A stretch of DNA of 21,290 bases from an uncultured Polaromonas sp. (GTDB lineage: Bacteria > Pseudomonadota > Gammaproteobacteria > Burkholderiales > Burkholderiaceae), in assembly GCA_946479075.1 (NCBI GenBank), contig CAMLDT010000038.1:1-21290 (forward strand), written 5' to 3'. The position numbers and the translations under genes are program-made. Every line of letters begins with the position of its first letter. The stretch's first letter is position 1. This document shows positions 1 through 8,093 of this stretch, piece by piece. Under the pieces are notes generated by a model that worked only from the letters and a program-made list of their open reading frames with translations, did no database searches and had not been told where the DNA came from.

Positions 1-297
1 GCCGCCGCGCTGGTGCGGCTGCTGGAGCGCTGCGATGCCTTTCGCAAGCCGCAGCGTTTTGGCGAGGTGCTGCTGGCCTGCGAATGCGACGCGCGCGGCC
101 GGCTTGGGCTGGAGGCGTCGGCCTACCCGCAGCGCGAGCGCCTGGCGCGCGTGCTGCAGGCGGCGCAGTCGGTGGCCACCGAGCCGGTGGCCCAGGCCGC
201 GCAGGCGGCAGGGCTGTCGGGCAGCCGGATCGGCGAGATGATTCACAGCGCGCGTGTCAGGGCGGTCGAGCAGGCCCTAGCGACGCGCCCGCACTGA
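1..297 (+). CDS. cca: CCA tRNA nucleotidyltransferase, C-terminal end (5' truncated by window)
   Basis: This reading frame is open from base 1 and stops at TGA 295-297, so only about 98 C-terminal residues are visible and the start lies outside the window. The segment with ERCDAFRKPQRF, then LLACECDARGRLGLE and YPQRERL, matches the C-terminal part of bacterial-type multifunctional CCA proteins, which add or repair the 3' CCA of tRNA. The catalytic nucleotidyltransferase head and any HD domain are not visible. The tail ends with an alanine-rich helical stretch and IGEMIHSARVRAVEQAL. otsB follows 53 bp downstream on the same strand, so read-through is possible, but no functional link is implied. 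The family call rests on recalled similarity of this tail. Confidence 0.85.
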   Translation, partial: AAALVRLLERCDAFRKPQRFGEVLLACECDARGRLGLEASAYPQRERLARVLQAAQSVATEPVAQAAQAAGLSGSRIGEMIHSARVRAVEQALATRPH

Positions 298-350
298 CTT
301 CGTGCACGATATACGGCGCCGGCCTACAGGCTGCGCGCGAGGATTCTGCT

Positions 351-1130
351 ATGGTTGTGGGAATGCGCATGCCTCATGAAATGCTTCCACGCATCACCGC
401 CCGCACGGCACTTTTCCTGGACTTTGACGGAACGCTGGTAGAGATCGCGTCCCGGCCCGATGCAGTCATCATTCCGCCCACGCTGACCAGCACCCTGGCT
501 GCTTTGTATGGGCAACTGGATGGTGCGCTGGCCCTGGTGTCCGGGCGCCGCCTGCTCGATCTCGACGGATTTCTGGCGCCGCTGCAACTGCCCGTGGCCG
601 TGGAGCACGGCGCGCAGCGCCGCAATGCCCAGGGGCAGATGATCAGCGCGCCGGCCCCGGAACTGCGCCACGTCCTGGCTGCCGCCGAAAGGCTGATGCA
701 GCAGCACCCCGGCTTGCAACTCGAACACAAAAACCTGGCACTCAGCCTGCATTACCGCCATGCGCCCGAGCTCGAAGCCTTGTGCCTGGAGACCATGCAG
801 GCTGCTGTGGCCCAAAGTGCCGGCCTGCAATTGATGCAGGGCAAATGTGTGATCGACCTCAAGGTCAGCGGCTTCAGCAAGGGCACGGCGATTGCCGCCT
901 TCATGGCCGAGCCGCCCTTTGCCGGCCGCATCCCGGTGTTTGCGGGCGACGACGTGACCGACGAAGACGGTTTTGCAGCGGTTCAGCGTCTGGGCGGGCA
1001 CGCCGTCAAGGTGGGCGAGGGCGCCACCCGCGCACAGCACCGTTGCGCCGGTGTCGCCGAGATGGCCGACTGGTTGCAGTCGGCCCTGGTTCCTTCCCTG
1101 GCCTCACGCGCCGAAAGTCTGTCCTCATGA
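351..1130 (+). CDS. otsB: Trehalose-6-phosphate phosphatase OtsB
   Basis: A 259-residue HAD-superfamily phosphatase that removes phosphate from trehalose-6-phosphate to give trehalose in the cytoplasm. Motif I is FLDFDGTLVEI near residues 22-32, with Asp24 as expected nucleophile and Asp26 as acid/base. VSGRR (motif II region), a lysine in GFSKGTA, and GDDVTDEDGF near the C-terminus (motif IV) complete the active site. The length fits OtsB. ATG 351 was chosen because CGAGGA lies about 7 bases upstream; in-frame ATGs at 363 and 369 are alternatives, and an open frame reaching back to 84 overlaps cca and is not a credible start. Its TGA overlaps the ATG of the GH15 gene (ATGA at 1127-1130), implying translational coupling in an otsB-GH15-otsA operon. 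Confidence 0.95.
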   Translation: MVVGMRMPHEMLPRITARTALFLDFDGTLVEIASRPDAVIIPPTLTSTLAALYGQLDGALALVSGRRLLDLDGFLAPLQLPVAVEHGAQRRNAQGQMISAPAPELRHVLAAAERLMQQHPGLQLEHKNLALSLHYRHAPELEALCLETMQAAVAQSAGLQLMQGKCVIDLKVSGFSKGTAIAAFMAEPPFAGRIPVFAGDDVTDEDGFAAVQRLGGHAVKVGEGATRAQHRCAGVAEMADWLQSALVPSLASRAESLSS

Positions 1131-2983
1131 GTGTGTCCCGTCCGTCCCCCGCGCCCGCCGGTGCAAGTCCAGCCGGCGAAACCAACTCGTTTGTGCCGCC
1201 GGCACCGCCTTCGCTCTCGGTGGGCGTGATCGGCAACTGCGCCTTCAGTGCGCTGGTGGATGCGCGCGCCCGCATTGTCTGGTGCTGCCTGCCGCGCTTC
1301 GACGCGGACCCGGTGTTCAACGCCCTGCTGGACCCGAGCGACAACGGCAGCGCCTTTGCCATCGAGATCGAGAACTTCTCGCACAGCAAGCAATGGTACG
1401 AACACAACACCGCCGTGCTGCGCACCCAGTTGTTCGACACCCGTGGCCAGGCCGTGGAGATCACCGACTTTGCGCCGCGCTTTTACCGGCGCTCCCGCTT
1501 TTTCCGGCCCATGACTCTGGTACGCCGTGTGCGGCCCCTGCATGGCGCACCGCGCATCCGCGTTTCGCTGGACGTTCGTTACGACTGGGGCCGCAGCAAA
1601 CCGGCCATCACGCAGGGCAGCAACCACCTGCGTTACGTCGGTGATGCATTGACCCTGCGCCTGAACACCGATGCGCCGATTGCGCATCTGCTGTCGCGCC
1701 AGCCTTTTGTGCTGACGCGCGAGCACAACTTCCTGCTCGGCGCCGACGAGTCGCTGGTGGACGGCATTGCCGACACCGCCCGCCTGTTCGAGGAAGAAAC
1801 CCTCAGCTACTGGCGCAAATGGAGCCAGCGCCTGCACCTGCCGCTGGAGTGGCAGGAAGCGGTGATACGCGCGGCCATCACGCTCAAGCTGTCGCTGTTT
1901 GAAGACACCGGCGCCATCGTCGCCGCCATGACCACCAGCATTCCCGAAGCGCCCAACAGCGGGCGCACCTGGGACTACCGCTTCTGCTGGCTGCGCGACG
2001 CGTTTTTTGTGGTGCGTGCGCTCAACAGCCTGTCTGAAGTCGGCACCATGGAAGACTATTTGCGCTGGCTCAGCAACGTCGTGGTTCAGGCCGGTGGCGG
2101 CCACATCCAGCCGCTGTACGGCATTGGCCTGGAGCGCGAACTGCCCGAGGCCAGCTACGACCACCTGGGCGGTTACCGCGGGATGGGCCCGGTGCGGGTG
2201 GGCAACCAGGCGCAGGAGCATTTCCAACACGACGTCTATGGCAATGTGGTGCTGGGGGCAGCCCAGTCCTTTCATGACCACCGGCTGCTGCACCGCGCTG
2301 GTGAGGCCGAATTTGCGCGGCTGGAAGCGGTCGGCGAACAGGCGGTGCGCAATTACGACCAGCCCGACGCCGGCATGTGGGAGCTGCGCACGCGGGCCCG
2401 CGTGCACACCTCGTCGGCGCTGATGTGCTGGGCGGCGTGTGACCGTCTTGGCAAGATCGCCGTGAGCCTGAAGCAGCCGGACCGCGCCATTTACTGGCAT
2501 GGCCACGCCAACGTGATGCGTGAGCGCATCCTGCGCGAGTCCTGGAGCGAGGAGCGCCAGGCCTTTGCTGAAAGCTTTGGCGGCCGCGACCTGGACGCCA
2601 GCGTGCTGCTGATGATCGAGGTCGGGTTCATCGACCCGAAGGACCCGCGTTTTGTCGCCACCGTTGATGCGCTCGAAAAACACCTGTGCGACGGCCCCTA
2701 CATGCGGCGTTACGAAGCGCCTGACGATTTCGGCAAGCCGGAAACCGCCTTCAACATCTGCACCTTCTGGCGCATTGACGCGCTGGCGCGCATCGGCCGC
2801 AAGGAGCAGGCGCGCGAGATTTTTGAAACCATGCTGGCAGCGCGCAACCATGTCGGCCTGCTCTCGGAGGACACCCATCCGGTGACCGGCGAGATGTGGG
2901 GTAATTTTCCGCAGACCTATTCGATGGTCGGCATTATCAATGCGGCTGTTCGCCTTTCAGCGCCGTGGGATTCCCAAGTATGA
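1127..2983 (+). CDS. Glycoside hydrolase family 15 protein (glucoamylase- or trehalase-like)
   Basis: A 618-residue cytoplasmic GH15 enzyme with no signal peptide. The N-terminal beta-sandwich region carries VIGNCAFSALVDARARIVWCCLPRF. The (alpha/alpha)6 domain follows, with GRTWDYRFCWLRDAFFV, GGYRGMGPVRVGNQAQEH and WELR. Family knowledge predicts an inverting alpha-glucosidase; the likely general acid is Glu419 in WELR and the base Glu581 in LLSEDTHP, just before GNFPQTYSMVGI. Bacterial members include glucoamylase-, glucodextranase- and trehalase-type enzymes, so the substrate cannot be fixed from sequence. Its place between otsB and otsA, with 4-bp ATGA overlaps on both sides, points to trehalose or a linked alpha-glucan. 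ATG 1127 is set by the overlap; an in-frame extension back to 782 lies inside otsB and is rejected. Confidence 0.93.
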   Translation: MSVSRPSPAPAGASPAGETNSFVPPAPPSLSVGVIGNCAFSALVDARARIVWCCLPRFDADPVFNALLDPSDNGSAFAIEIENFSHSKQWYEHNTAVLRTQLFDTRGQAVEITDFAPRFYRRSRFFRPMTLVRRVRPLHGAPRIRVSLDVRYDWGRSKPAITQGSNHLRYVGDALTLRLNTDAPIAHLLSRQPFVLTREHNFLLGADESLVDGIADTARLFEEETLSYWRKWSQRLHLPLEWQEAVIRAAITLKLSLFEDTGAIVAAMTTSIPEAPNSGRTWDYRFCWLRDAFFVVRALNSLSEVGTMEDYLRWLSNVVVQAGGGHIQPLYGIGLERELPEASYDHLGGYRGMGPVRVGNQAQEHFQHDVYGNVVLGAAQSFHDHRLLHRAGEAEFARLEAVGEQAVRNYDQPDAGMWELRTRARVHTSSALMCWAACDRLGKIAVSLKQPDRAIYWHGHANVMRERILRESWSEERQAFAESFGGRDLDASVLLMIEVGFIDPKDPRFVATVDALEKHLCDGPYMRRYEAPDDFGKPETAFNICTFWRIDALARIGRKEQAREIFETMLAARNHVGLLSEDTHPVTGEMWGNFPQTYSMVGIINAAVRLSAPWDSQV

Positions 2984-4362
2984 GCAGGCTTGTTGTTGTT
3001 TCAAATCGGGTGGCCGATCCGCGTAAGACCGCGGCTGGCGGGCTGGCTGTGGCGCTCGGCGATGCCCTGTCGGCCAACGGCGGGTTGTGGTTTGGCTGGA
3101 GCGGCACCATTGTCGAAGAAGGCACGCCGGGCGAAGGTGAGATGCACACCCATCAGGCCGGCAATGTCACGCTGACCACGGTGGACCTGTGCCGTGAAGA
3201 CCACGACGCCTATTACCTGGGTTACAGCAACGGCGTGTTGTGGCCGGTCTTTCATTACCGGCTGGACCTGGCGGATTTTGACGCCGGTTTTATCGGCGGT
3301 TACCGGCGCGTCAACCAGATGATGGCGCGCAGGCTCATGCCGCAGCTCTTGCCCGATGACATCATCTGGGTGCACGACTACCACCTGATCCCGATGGCGG
3401 CCGAGTTGCGCGCCATGGGCTGCAAAAACCGCATCGGCTTCTTCCTGCACATTCCCCTGCCGCCGCCGCTCATCCTGGCGGCCATTCCGCAGCACGAGTG
3501 GCTGATCCGTTCACTGTTTGCCTATGACCTGGTGGGTTTCCAGAGCCAGGCCGATGTGGACCACTTCTCGCGTTATGTCGGCCAGGAGGCCGGTGCCGAA
3601 ACCATGGACCAGCACCAGTTCCGGGCGTTCGGCCGCACGGTGCACGCACAGGCCTTTCCCATCGGCATCGATGTTGACGAGTTTGCCGCCCTGACCCACG
3701 GCAAGGAGGCGCGCGAAATGTTCGCCAGCATGAAGGACGAATACTCGCGCCGCCGTGTGCTGCTGGGTGTCGAGCGGCTGGACTATTCCAAGGGCTTGCC
3801 GCAGCGCCTGCGCGCCTTCCGCCAGTTGCTGCAGCAATACCCTGAAAACCTCAACAGCGCCACGCTGATCCAGATTGCCTCGCCCAGCCGCGAAGCGCTG
3901 GACACCTATTCGGGCTTGCGCCAGGAGCTGGAAAGCCTGTGCGGCTCAATCAATGGCGACTATGGCGAGCTCGACTGGATGCCGGTGCGTTACATCCACC
4001 GCAATGTCGCGCGCAAGCGCTTGCCGGGGCTGTACCGCATGGCCAGCGTGGCGCTGGTCACACCGCTGCGCGACGGCATGAATCTGGTGGCCAAGGAATT
4101 TATTGCGGCGCAGGATCCGGCGGACCCGGGGGTGCTGGTGCTGTCGCGGTTTGCAGGCGCTGCCGAGCAGCTCAAGGAAGCGCTGCTGGTCAACCCTTAC
4201 GACACCCACGGCACGGCCGAAACCATCCAGATCGCCTTGCAGATGTCGCTGGCCGAGCGGCAAAAGCGCCACCAGCAGTTGCTCAGGCGCATTCGCGAGC
4301 AGGACATCCACTGGTGGCGAAAGAGCTTTTTGCAGACACTGGGCGCCATCGACCCGGGCTGA
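2980..4362 (+). CDS. otsA: Alpha,alpha-trehalose-phosphate synthase (UDP-forming) OtsA
   Basis: A 460-residue GT20 glycosyltransferase that makes trehalose-6-phosphate from UDP-glucose and glucose-6-phosphate. It begins [14 protein letters not shown], typical of OtsA, followed by [54 protein letters not shown] and [16 protein letters not shown] cover the acceptor and nucleotide-sugar binding loops. Length is normal and nothing is broken. ATG 2980 overlaps the TGA of the GH15 gene (ATGA 2980-2983), so it should be translated by coupling; an in-frame ATG at 2965 is a less likely start. It is the last gene of the trehalose operon. The trailing segment to 4418 has no clear terminator. Confidence 0.96.
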   Translation: MSRLVVVSNRVADPRKTAAGGLAVALGDALSANGGLWFGWSGTIVEEGTPGEGEMHTHQAGNVTLTTVDLCREDHDAYYLGYSNGVLWPVFHYRLDLADFDAGFIGGYRRVNQMMARRLMPQLLPDDIIWVHDYHLIPMAAELRAMGCKNRIGFFLHIPLPPPLILAAIPQHEWLIRSLFAYDLVGFQSQADVDHFSRYVGQEAGAETMDQHQFRAFGRTVHAQAFPIGIDVDEFAALTHGKEAREMFASMKDEYSRRRVLLGVERLDYSKGLPQRLRAFRQLLQQYPENLNSATLIQIASPSREALDTYSGLRQELESLCGSINGDYGELDWMPVRYIHRNVARKRLPGLYRMASVALVTPLRDGMNLVAKEFIAAQDPADPGVLVLSRFAGAAEQLKEALLVNPYDTHGTAETIQIALQMSLAERQKRHQQLLRRIREQDIHWWRKSFLQTLGAIDPG

Positions 4363-4418
4363 CCCGGCAGGCAGCGCGGTCGTGACGCCGCTGGCGGAAA
4401 TCCGGGAACTGTGTAACC

Positions 4419-4844
4419 ATGCCGTATCACCTATATACGGCCATGCCCCAACGCAACTACCTGAACCGCCCGCTGGCCGAGGGTATTCGCACCATCGGGT
4501 TTCGCAAGTGGTACGAGCGTGAACTGCTCTCCAGCCATGCGCACATGCTGCTGTCCCTGCTGAGCACGATAGCCCTGATGGCCACCCTGGAGTTGCTGCA
4601 TGGCGGCACCCTGGCGGACAAATTCCTCAACCTCGGCTTGTTCATCTTCAGCGCGGGGCTGGCGCTCTGGGCCTTGCAGCGTTACCTTTATTTGCTGTCT
4701 CACGCCGAAACCGTGGCCGATCAGGCCAACTGCCCGCAGTGCCAGGAATACGGCCGCCTGGCGGTGGTGGAGGAAGACCGCCGCAACGGCCAGTTGCTGG
4801 TGCGCTGCCGCAAGTGCAGCCATGAGTGGAAGCTTTTGCCCTGA
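4419..4844 (+). CDS. Small membrane protein with C-terminal zinc ribbon (hypothetical)
   Basis: A 141-residue protein with two predicted membrane segments, near residues 43-60 and 69-87. A conserved-looking amphipathic N-terminus (NRPLAEGIRTIGFRKWYEREL) precedes them. The soluble tail has two CxxC pairs, Cys105/108 (CPQC) and Cys130/133 (CRKC), followed by SHEW, as in a zinc ribbon. I do not recognise a functional assignment; similar hypothetical proteins seem common in Burkholderiales. The start is uncertain: ATG 4419 has only a distant GGGA, and ATG 4443 (MPQRNYL, giving 133 aa) has no ribosome site and may be the conserved start. A 7-bp inverted repeat lies between the two. It follows otsA by 56 bp on the same strand and converges with the ROK kinase gene. 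Confidence 0.8.
   Translation: MPYHLYTAMPQRNYLNRPLAEGIRTIGFRKWYERELLSSHAHMLLSLLSTIALMATLELLHGGTLADKFLNLGLFIFSAGLALWALQRYLYLLSHAETVADQANCPQCQEYGRLAVVEEDRRNGQLLVRCRKCSHEWKLLP
4421..4441. repeat. Short inverted repeat between two candidate start codons
   Basis: GCCGTAT (4421-4427) and ATACGGC (4435-4441) are perfect inverse complements around a 7-base loop. The structure starts on the last base of ATG 4419 and ends one base before ATG 4443, so it could affect start choice or bind a regulator. The 9-mer ATATACGGC in its right arm also occurs at 309-317, upstream of otsB. Confidence 0.35.
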
Positions 4845-4862
4845 GCCGGGTGCCGCGGCAGT

Positions 4863-5849
4863 TCAGGCCACCAGCGCCATCGCCGCGTAGTCGCCGACCC
4901 TGTCGCCAAGTCCGGCGCCCACCACCGCCACACCGTCGGTCAACGCCGGCAACCTGCGGCTGATCTGCGCCTGCAGCCGCGGCAGCAGGTAGTCGCGGTG
5001 GTGCCAGAAGACGCTGCCGCCAACGCTGATGCGCTGCAGGTCCAGCGTCACCACCAGGTTGTAAAGGGCCCGGCCCATGATGCGGCACAGTTCGTCCACC
5101 AGCCGGATGGCCTGCGCGTCACCGGCACGCGCGGCGTCCAGCAAGCTGGCCGCGTCCGCATAACCGAGCCCGCCATAACGCCGTGGGATGGCGTTGCCGG
5201 CGACCAGGGCTTCGAGGTCGCCGATGTTGCCGCAGCCACACAGCGCCTCGTCATCGTCACTGACAAACATGTGGCCGGCGTGGCCGGCATTGCCGTTCTT
5301 GCCGTGCAGCGGCCTGCCATCCACACACAGGCCGACACCGATGCCAGTGCTCCAGGTCACATAAGCACAGTGATCCAGACCCTGCAGCGCACCCCAGCGG
5401 CGCTCGGCCTCCAGCGCGGCGATGCCGTCGTTTTCAATCCGGACCTGCGCGAAGGCCGCGCGCAGCGGCGCCTCCAGCACCGCGCTGGTCCAGGTGTTGG
5501 GCAAACCGCGCGCCGCGCCGGCCAGCCCGCCACAGATGTTGGGGGCGGCCAGCTCGATGTGTCCCTGCCTGAGCACAAACGGCCCGCAGGACGCCACACC
5601 GACGGCGCCAAGGTCGTTGCGGTGGATCCGGGCTGCGGCACAAGCGGCGTCAAGCAGGCGCAGCACCTGCTGCGCGAGCGCGTCGGAGCGCCCCTCTTTG
5701 GCCGTGGCTTCAGTCTGCCGTCCCTGGATGCCGCGCTGGTCCAGGATGCTGACAGCCACCTTGGTGCCGCCGATGTCCACGCAGGCGACCGGCGCCGCCC
5801 CGGCGGGCAAGCGCACCTCAGGCGGCTTGAAGGATGAATCGCTGGTCAT
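4863..5849 (-). CDS. ROK-family sugar kinase (fructokinase / N-acetylhexosamine kinase-like)
   Basis: A 328-residue ROK (repressor, ORF, kinase) protein, expected to phosphorylate a hexose or N-acetylhexosamine with ATP. The phosphate loop is VDIGGTKVAVSIL at residues 24-36. ENDG near 139-142 supplies the catalytic Asp141, and STGIGVGL is near 167-174. GHAGHM at 189-194 leads into the structural zinc motif, which here reads CGCGNIGD (204-211): ligands His193, Cys204 and Cys206 are kept, but the usual third cysteine is Asp211. There is no N-terminal HTH, so it is a kinase rather than a NagC/Mlc-type repressor. ATG 5849 is preceded by GGAGCACCG, a good ribosome site. The DUF2905 gene lies 12 bp upstream on the same strand. 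Substrate cannot be named. Confidence 0.88.
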   Translation of the reverse strand: MTSDSSFKPPEVRLPAGAAPVACVDIGGTKVAVSILDQRGIQGRQTEATAKEGRSDALAQQVLRLLDAACAAARIHRNDLGAVGVASCGPFVLRQGHIELAAPNICGGLAGAARGLPNTWTSAVLEAPLRAAFAQVRIENDGIAALEAERRWGALQGLDHCAYVTWSTGIGVGLCVDGRPLHGKNGNAGHAGHMFVSDDDEALCGCGNIGDLEALVAGNAIPRRYGGLGYADAASLLDAARAGDAQAIRLVDELCRIMGRALYNLVVTLDLQRISVGGSVFWHHRDYLLPRLQAQISRRLPALTDGVAVVGAGLGDRVGDYAAMALVA

Positions 5850-5861
5850 CGGTGCTCCGGT

Positions 5862-6056
5862 TCAAATCAGCTTGCTGATCAGGCTGGCCAGCATGCTCAG
5901 AAGAATGGTTGTTGTCAGCGGGATGAACCATTCGCGGCCAAACAGGCGGAAGCGGAAGTCTCCCGGCATTTTTCCGAAGCCCAGCTTGTTCAGCAAGGGC
6001 GTGAACCAGCTGATCAGGATCAGCGCCAGGAAAATCACCAGCATCCAGCGAATCAT
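5862..6056 (-). CDS. DUF2905 family small membrane protein
   Basis: A 64-residue protein with a hydrophobic N-terminal helix (about residues 4-22) and a hydrophobic C-terminal helix (about 46-62). Between them is the family-typical LGFGKMPGDFRF...FGREWFIPLTTTILLS segment. DUF2905 proteins are small inner-membrane proteins of unknown function, widespread in proteobacteria. The gene is 12 bp upstream of the ROK kinase and probably shares its transcript. Start ATG 6056 is the first in frame. The family assignment is confident from the PGD/FPL(T)TTILLS pattern; the function is unknown. Confidence 0.85.
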   Translation of the reverse strand: MIRWMLVIFLALILISWFTPLLNKLGFGKMPGDFRFRLFGREWFIPLTTTILLSMLASLISKLI

Positions 6057-6110
6057 GGAGCTAGTTTAGGGCCTCATGGGCCGTTGATTTGAAAGACATT
6101 GGGGGAGTTG

Positions 6111-6145
6111 CGCCTGCCGTCCCCGCGCTGGCCGGGGACGAGGCG
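6111..6145. repeat. GC-rich hairpin downstream of the GST gene
   Basis: CGTCCCCG (6118-6125) pairs with CGGGGACG (6133-6140) across a 7-base loop. Outer arms CGCCT (6111-6115) and AGGCG (6141-6145) extend the stem past a 2-base bulge. It lies between the 3' end of GST and the DUF2905 start and could be a terminator for GST, but no T-run follows. It resembles the hairpin at 9118-9145, so it may belong to a dispersed palindromic repeat. Confidence 0.45.
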
Positions 6146-6172
6146 TGATGCCGACGTGGAATTTTTCAAGCC

Positions 6173-6862
6173 TTATCGGGCCACCCGGTACGGCTCGTCG
6201 GCCACCACAAAATCCTTCTCGGCCAGGGCCTCGTCCATCCAGGCCGTCACCCCGCGTAGAGCGCAGACCCTGCCGATGTAGTCGCTGATGTGGCCTGGCA
6301 CCGGCAGCGCGTAATTTTTGATGCGCATGCAGACCGGCGCGAAGTAGGCGTCGGCGATAGAGAACTCGCCAAACAGCAGGGGCCCCTGATGTTGTTCCAG
6401 CAAGTCGGTCCACATCGTGACGATGCGCTGGACGTCGTTGCGCACAGCCGCCTGGTCGCGCCAGACAATCGCCCCGGTCGTTGACAGATCCGCTTCGATG
6501 TTCATAGGGCAGGCACCACGCAGGGCGCTGAAACCCGCGTGCATTTCGGCGCAGACACTGCGCGCGCGGGCGCGGGCTTTTGCATCCTCCGGCCACAGCG
6601 CGGACTCCGGGAATTTTTCAGCCAGGTATTCGGCAATGGCGAGCGTGTCCCAGACGGCGAAACCGTCGTCCACCAGAACCGGCACCCGGCCGCCCGGACT
6701 CACGGCCAGAACCGCCTGCTTGAAGCTGGAGGTGGCGGTAAAAGGATCTGCGCCAAAACGCACCATGACCTCCTCGAAAGGCAGGCCGGCCTGCCTGAGC
6801 ATCACCCAGGGGCGCATGGACCAGGACGAGTAGTTCTTGTTGGCGATGTAGAGCTTGAGCAC
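6173..6862 (-). CDS. Glutathione S-transferase family protein
   Basis: A 229-residue cytosolic GST. The N-terminal thioredoxin-like domain (about residues 1-80) starts MLKLYIANKNYSSWSMRPWVMLRQAGLPFEE; the Tyr/Ser cluster YSSWS holds the candidate catalytic residue. SPGGRVPVLVDDGFAVWDTLAIAEYLAEKFP is the glutathione-binding cis-Pro region and the E/D-T-LAI motif. The C-terminal helical domain has LLFGEFSIADAYFAPV, the N-capping/hydrophobic staple region of GSTs. The start is GTG at 6860-6862, supported by GGGAGG a few bases upstream. The electrophilic substrate is unknown. Upstream is a pair of 10-bp direct repeats (6909-6940), and then the NDUFA9-like gene on the same strand, 89 bp away. Confidence 0.9.
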   Translation of the reverse strand: MLKLYIANKNYSSWSMRPWVMLRQAGLPFEEVMVRFGADPFTATSSFKQAVLAVSPGGRVPVLVDDGFAVWDTLAIAEYLAEKFPESALWPEDAKARARARSVCAEMHAGFSALRGACPMNIEADLSTTGAIVWRDQAAVRNDVQRIVTMWTDLLEQHQGPLLFGEFSIADAYFAPVCMRIKNYALPVPGHISDYIGRVCALRGVTAWMDEALAEKDFVVADEPYRVAR

Positions 6863-6907
6863 GGGGCCTCCCTGAAATGAGCGGCTATGCTAACGCGCGC
6901 CCGATCC

Positions 6908-6940
6908 GGCATTGATGCCAAAAACACCGTGCATTGATGC
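6908..6940. promoter_or_regulatory. Two GCATTGATGC direct repeats, 22 bp apart, upstream of GST
   Basis: GCATTGATGC occurs at 6909-6918 and again at 6931-6940, a 22-bp period of about two helical turns. Each copy is itself a near-palindrome; the first extends to GGCAT-TG-ATGCC. They lie 47-78 bp upstream of the GST start, in a 89-bp gap. Tandem operator half-sites are the natural reading, but no regulator can be named. Confidence 0.35.
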
Positions 6941-6951
6941 TGCCCGGGTTG

Positions 6952-7941
6952 TCAGAAGCGGCCCGCGGTCTTGCGCTTGCCCAGCAGGTTGCTGCGCGGG
7001 CCCCAGCCCCCGGCATCCGGCCCGAGGTAGCTGGGCGCAATCGCTTCGACGGCGGCGGGCGTGATGCCCAGCGCTTGCAGCCCGGGCAGGTTGCCGCTGG
7101 CGATGTTGGGAACGCTCATCGAATCCAGGTTGTCGCGGCTCATCAGGGGTTCACCGGGCGCCAGTGCCATCAGGCTTGCCTGCAGCCGGCCCAGCGCGGC
7201 AGGCAGGGGCAACACGGGACGGCCGTGGCCGTGGTTGACACCACTGAAACGTCCGGCCAGCTCGACCAGCTGCCTCAGGGTGAAGACCTCCGGTCCGCAG
7301 GCCTCGTAGGTTTGCCCGGCGGTGGTGTGCAGATGTTCATCCTGCAGGCAGTGCACGATGGCGCTTGCCACATCCTCGACCCATACCGGCTGGAACAGCG
7401 CATGGCTGGCGGCCAGCGGGATGACGGGAAAAACTTTTTGCAGGCTGGCAAACGTATTGAGGAACTTGTCGCCCTCGCCGAAGAGAACGCTGGGCCGCAG
7501 CATGGTCAGGGCCAGCCCCGCGTGGTGCAGCGCGACCTCTCCCTGGCCCTTGCTGCGCAAATACCGGGAAGGCGCCGCGTCCGGGTTGCGTGCGTCGGCG
7601 CCCAGCGCGCTGACATGCACCAGGCGGGTCACGCCGGTGGCGGCACAGGCGCGCGCGATTTTTTGCGGCAAGGTCACGTGCGCGGCTTCAAACGCCTGCT
7701 GCGAGCCGTGCAGGATGGCCACCAGGTTGACCACCGCGTCATGGCCGGCCACGAGGCGGGCCAGCGTGGTCTCGTCGTGCACATCGGCCTGCACCACATC
7801 GAGCGAAGGCAGCATCTGGACGTCGCGGGCATGGGCTTCCAGGCGTGTCGGGACGGTCACACGCCATTGCAACCGGGTCAGTTTTTCGCAAACATGGCGG
7901 CCGACAAATCCGGTGCCGCCGAGGATCAGGATTTTTTTCAT
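6952..7941 (-). CDS. NAD(P)-binding epimerase-like protein, complex I NDUFA9 subunit family
   Basis: A 329-residue extended short-chain dehydrogenase/epimerase fold. The Rossmann nucleotide loop is ILGGTGFVGRHV at residues 5-16, followed by DVVQADVHD, AVVNLVAIL and VHVSALGAD; LRPSVLFGEGDKFLNTFA and QPVWVEDVA are typical of NDUFA9-like atypical SDRs. The expected YxxxK catalytic pair is replaced by a YLRSKGQGE segment, as in this subfamily. Bacterial members are often annotated as complex I NDUFA9 family, though a respiratory role here is unproven. ATG 7941 was chosen over an in-frame ATG at 8052 because MKKILILGG is a standard N-terminus with AAGGG just upstream. A -35 TTGCAT and -10 TTTAAT, 17 bp apart, lie directly upstream (7949-7977). 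Confidence 0.88.
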   Translation of the reverse strand: MKKILILGGTGFVGRHVCEKLTRLQWRVTVPTRLEAHARDVQMLPSLDVVQADVHDETTLARLVAGHDAVVNLVAILHGSQQAFEAAHVTLPQKIARACAATGVTRLVHVSALGADARNPDAAPSRYLRSKGQGEVALHHAGLALTMLRPSVLFGEGDKFLNTFASLQKVFPVIPLAASHALFQPVWVEDVASAIVHCLQDEHLHTTAGQTYEACGPEVFTLRQLVELAGRFSGVNHGHGRPVLPLPAALGRLQASLMALAPGEPLMSRDNLDSMSVPNIASGNLPGLQALGITPAAVEAIAPSYLGPDAGGWGPRSNLLGKRKTAGRF

Positions 7942-7948
7942 AGCCCTT

Positions 7949-7977
7949 ATTAAACGCTTTCGCGCCGTGTGATGCAA
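7949..7977 (-). promoter_or_regulatory. Putative sigma-70 promoter of the NDUFA9-like gene
   Basis: On the minus strand, TTGCAT (7977-7972) and TTTAAT (7954-7949) are separated by exactly 17 bp. The -10 ends only 7 bases from ATG 7941, so a transcript from it would have almost no leader, while AAGGG at the same place looks like a ribosome site. These two readings conflict, hence the low confidence. Confidence 0.3.
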
Positions 7978-8093
7978 AACCTGCCGAACCTCCGTAAACC
8001 CGGTGCCGCGAGGCGCGGTGTAGGCAGCGGCCGCAAGCAAGGTGGGCCTCACGGCCTACAGCCCGGGCCGCTCCCGCATTTGATAATCAGGGC

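Noticed and set aside
84..350. Long N-terminal extension of OtsB
   Set aside because: It overlaps cca in another frame and the extension is an Ala/Gly/Arg shadow peptide; the ribosome site is at 338-343.
983..2878. 631-codon minus-strand open frame
   Set aside because: Antisense shadow of the GH15 gene in high-GC DNA; the peptide is His/Gln/Ala-rich with no domain.
6934..7953. 339-codon plus-strand open frame
   Set aside because: Shadow of the NDUFA9-like gene; composition is typical of antisense translation.
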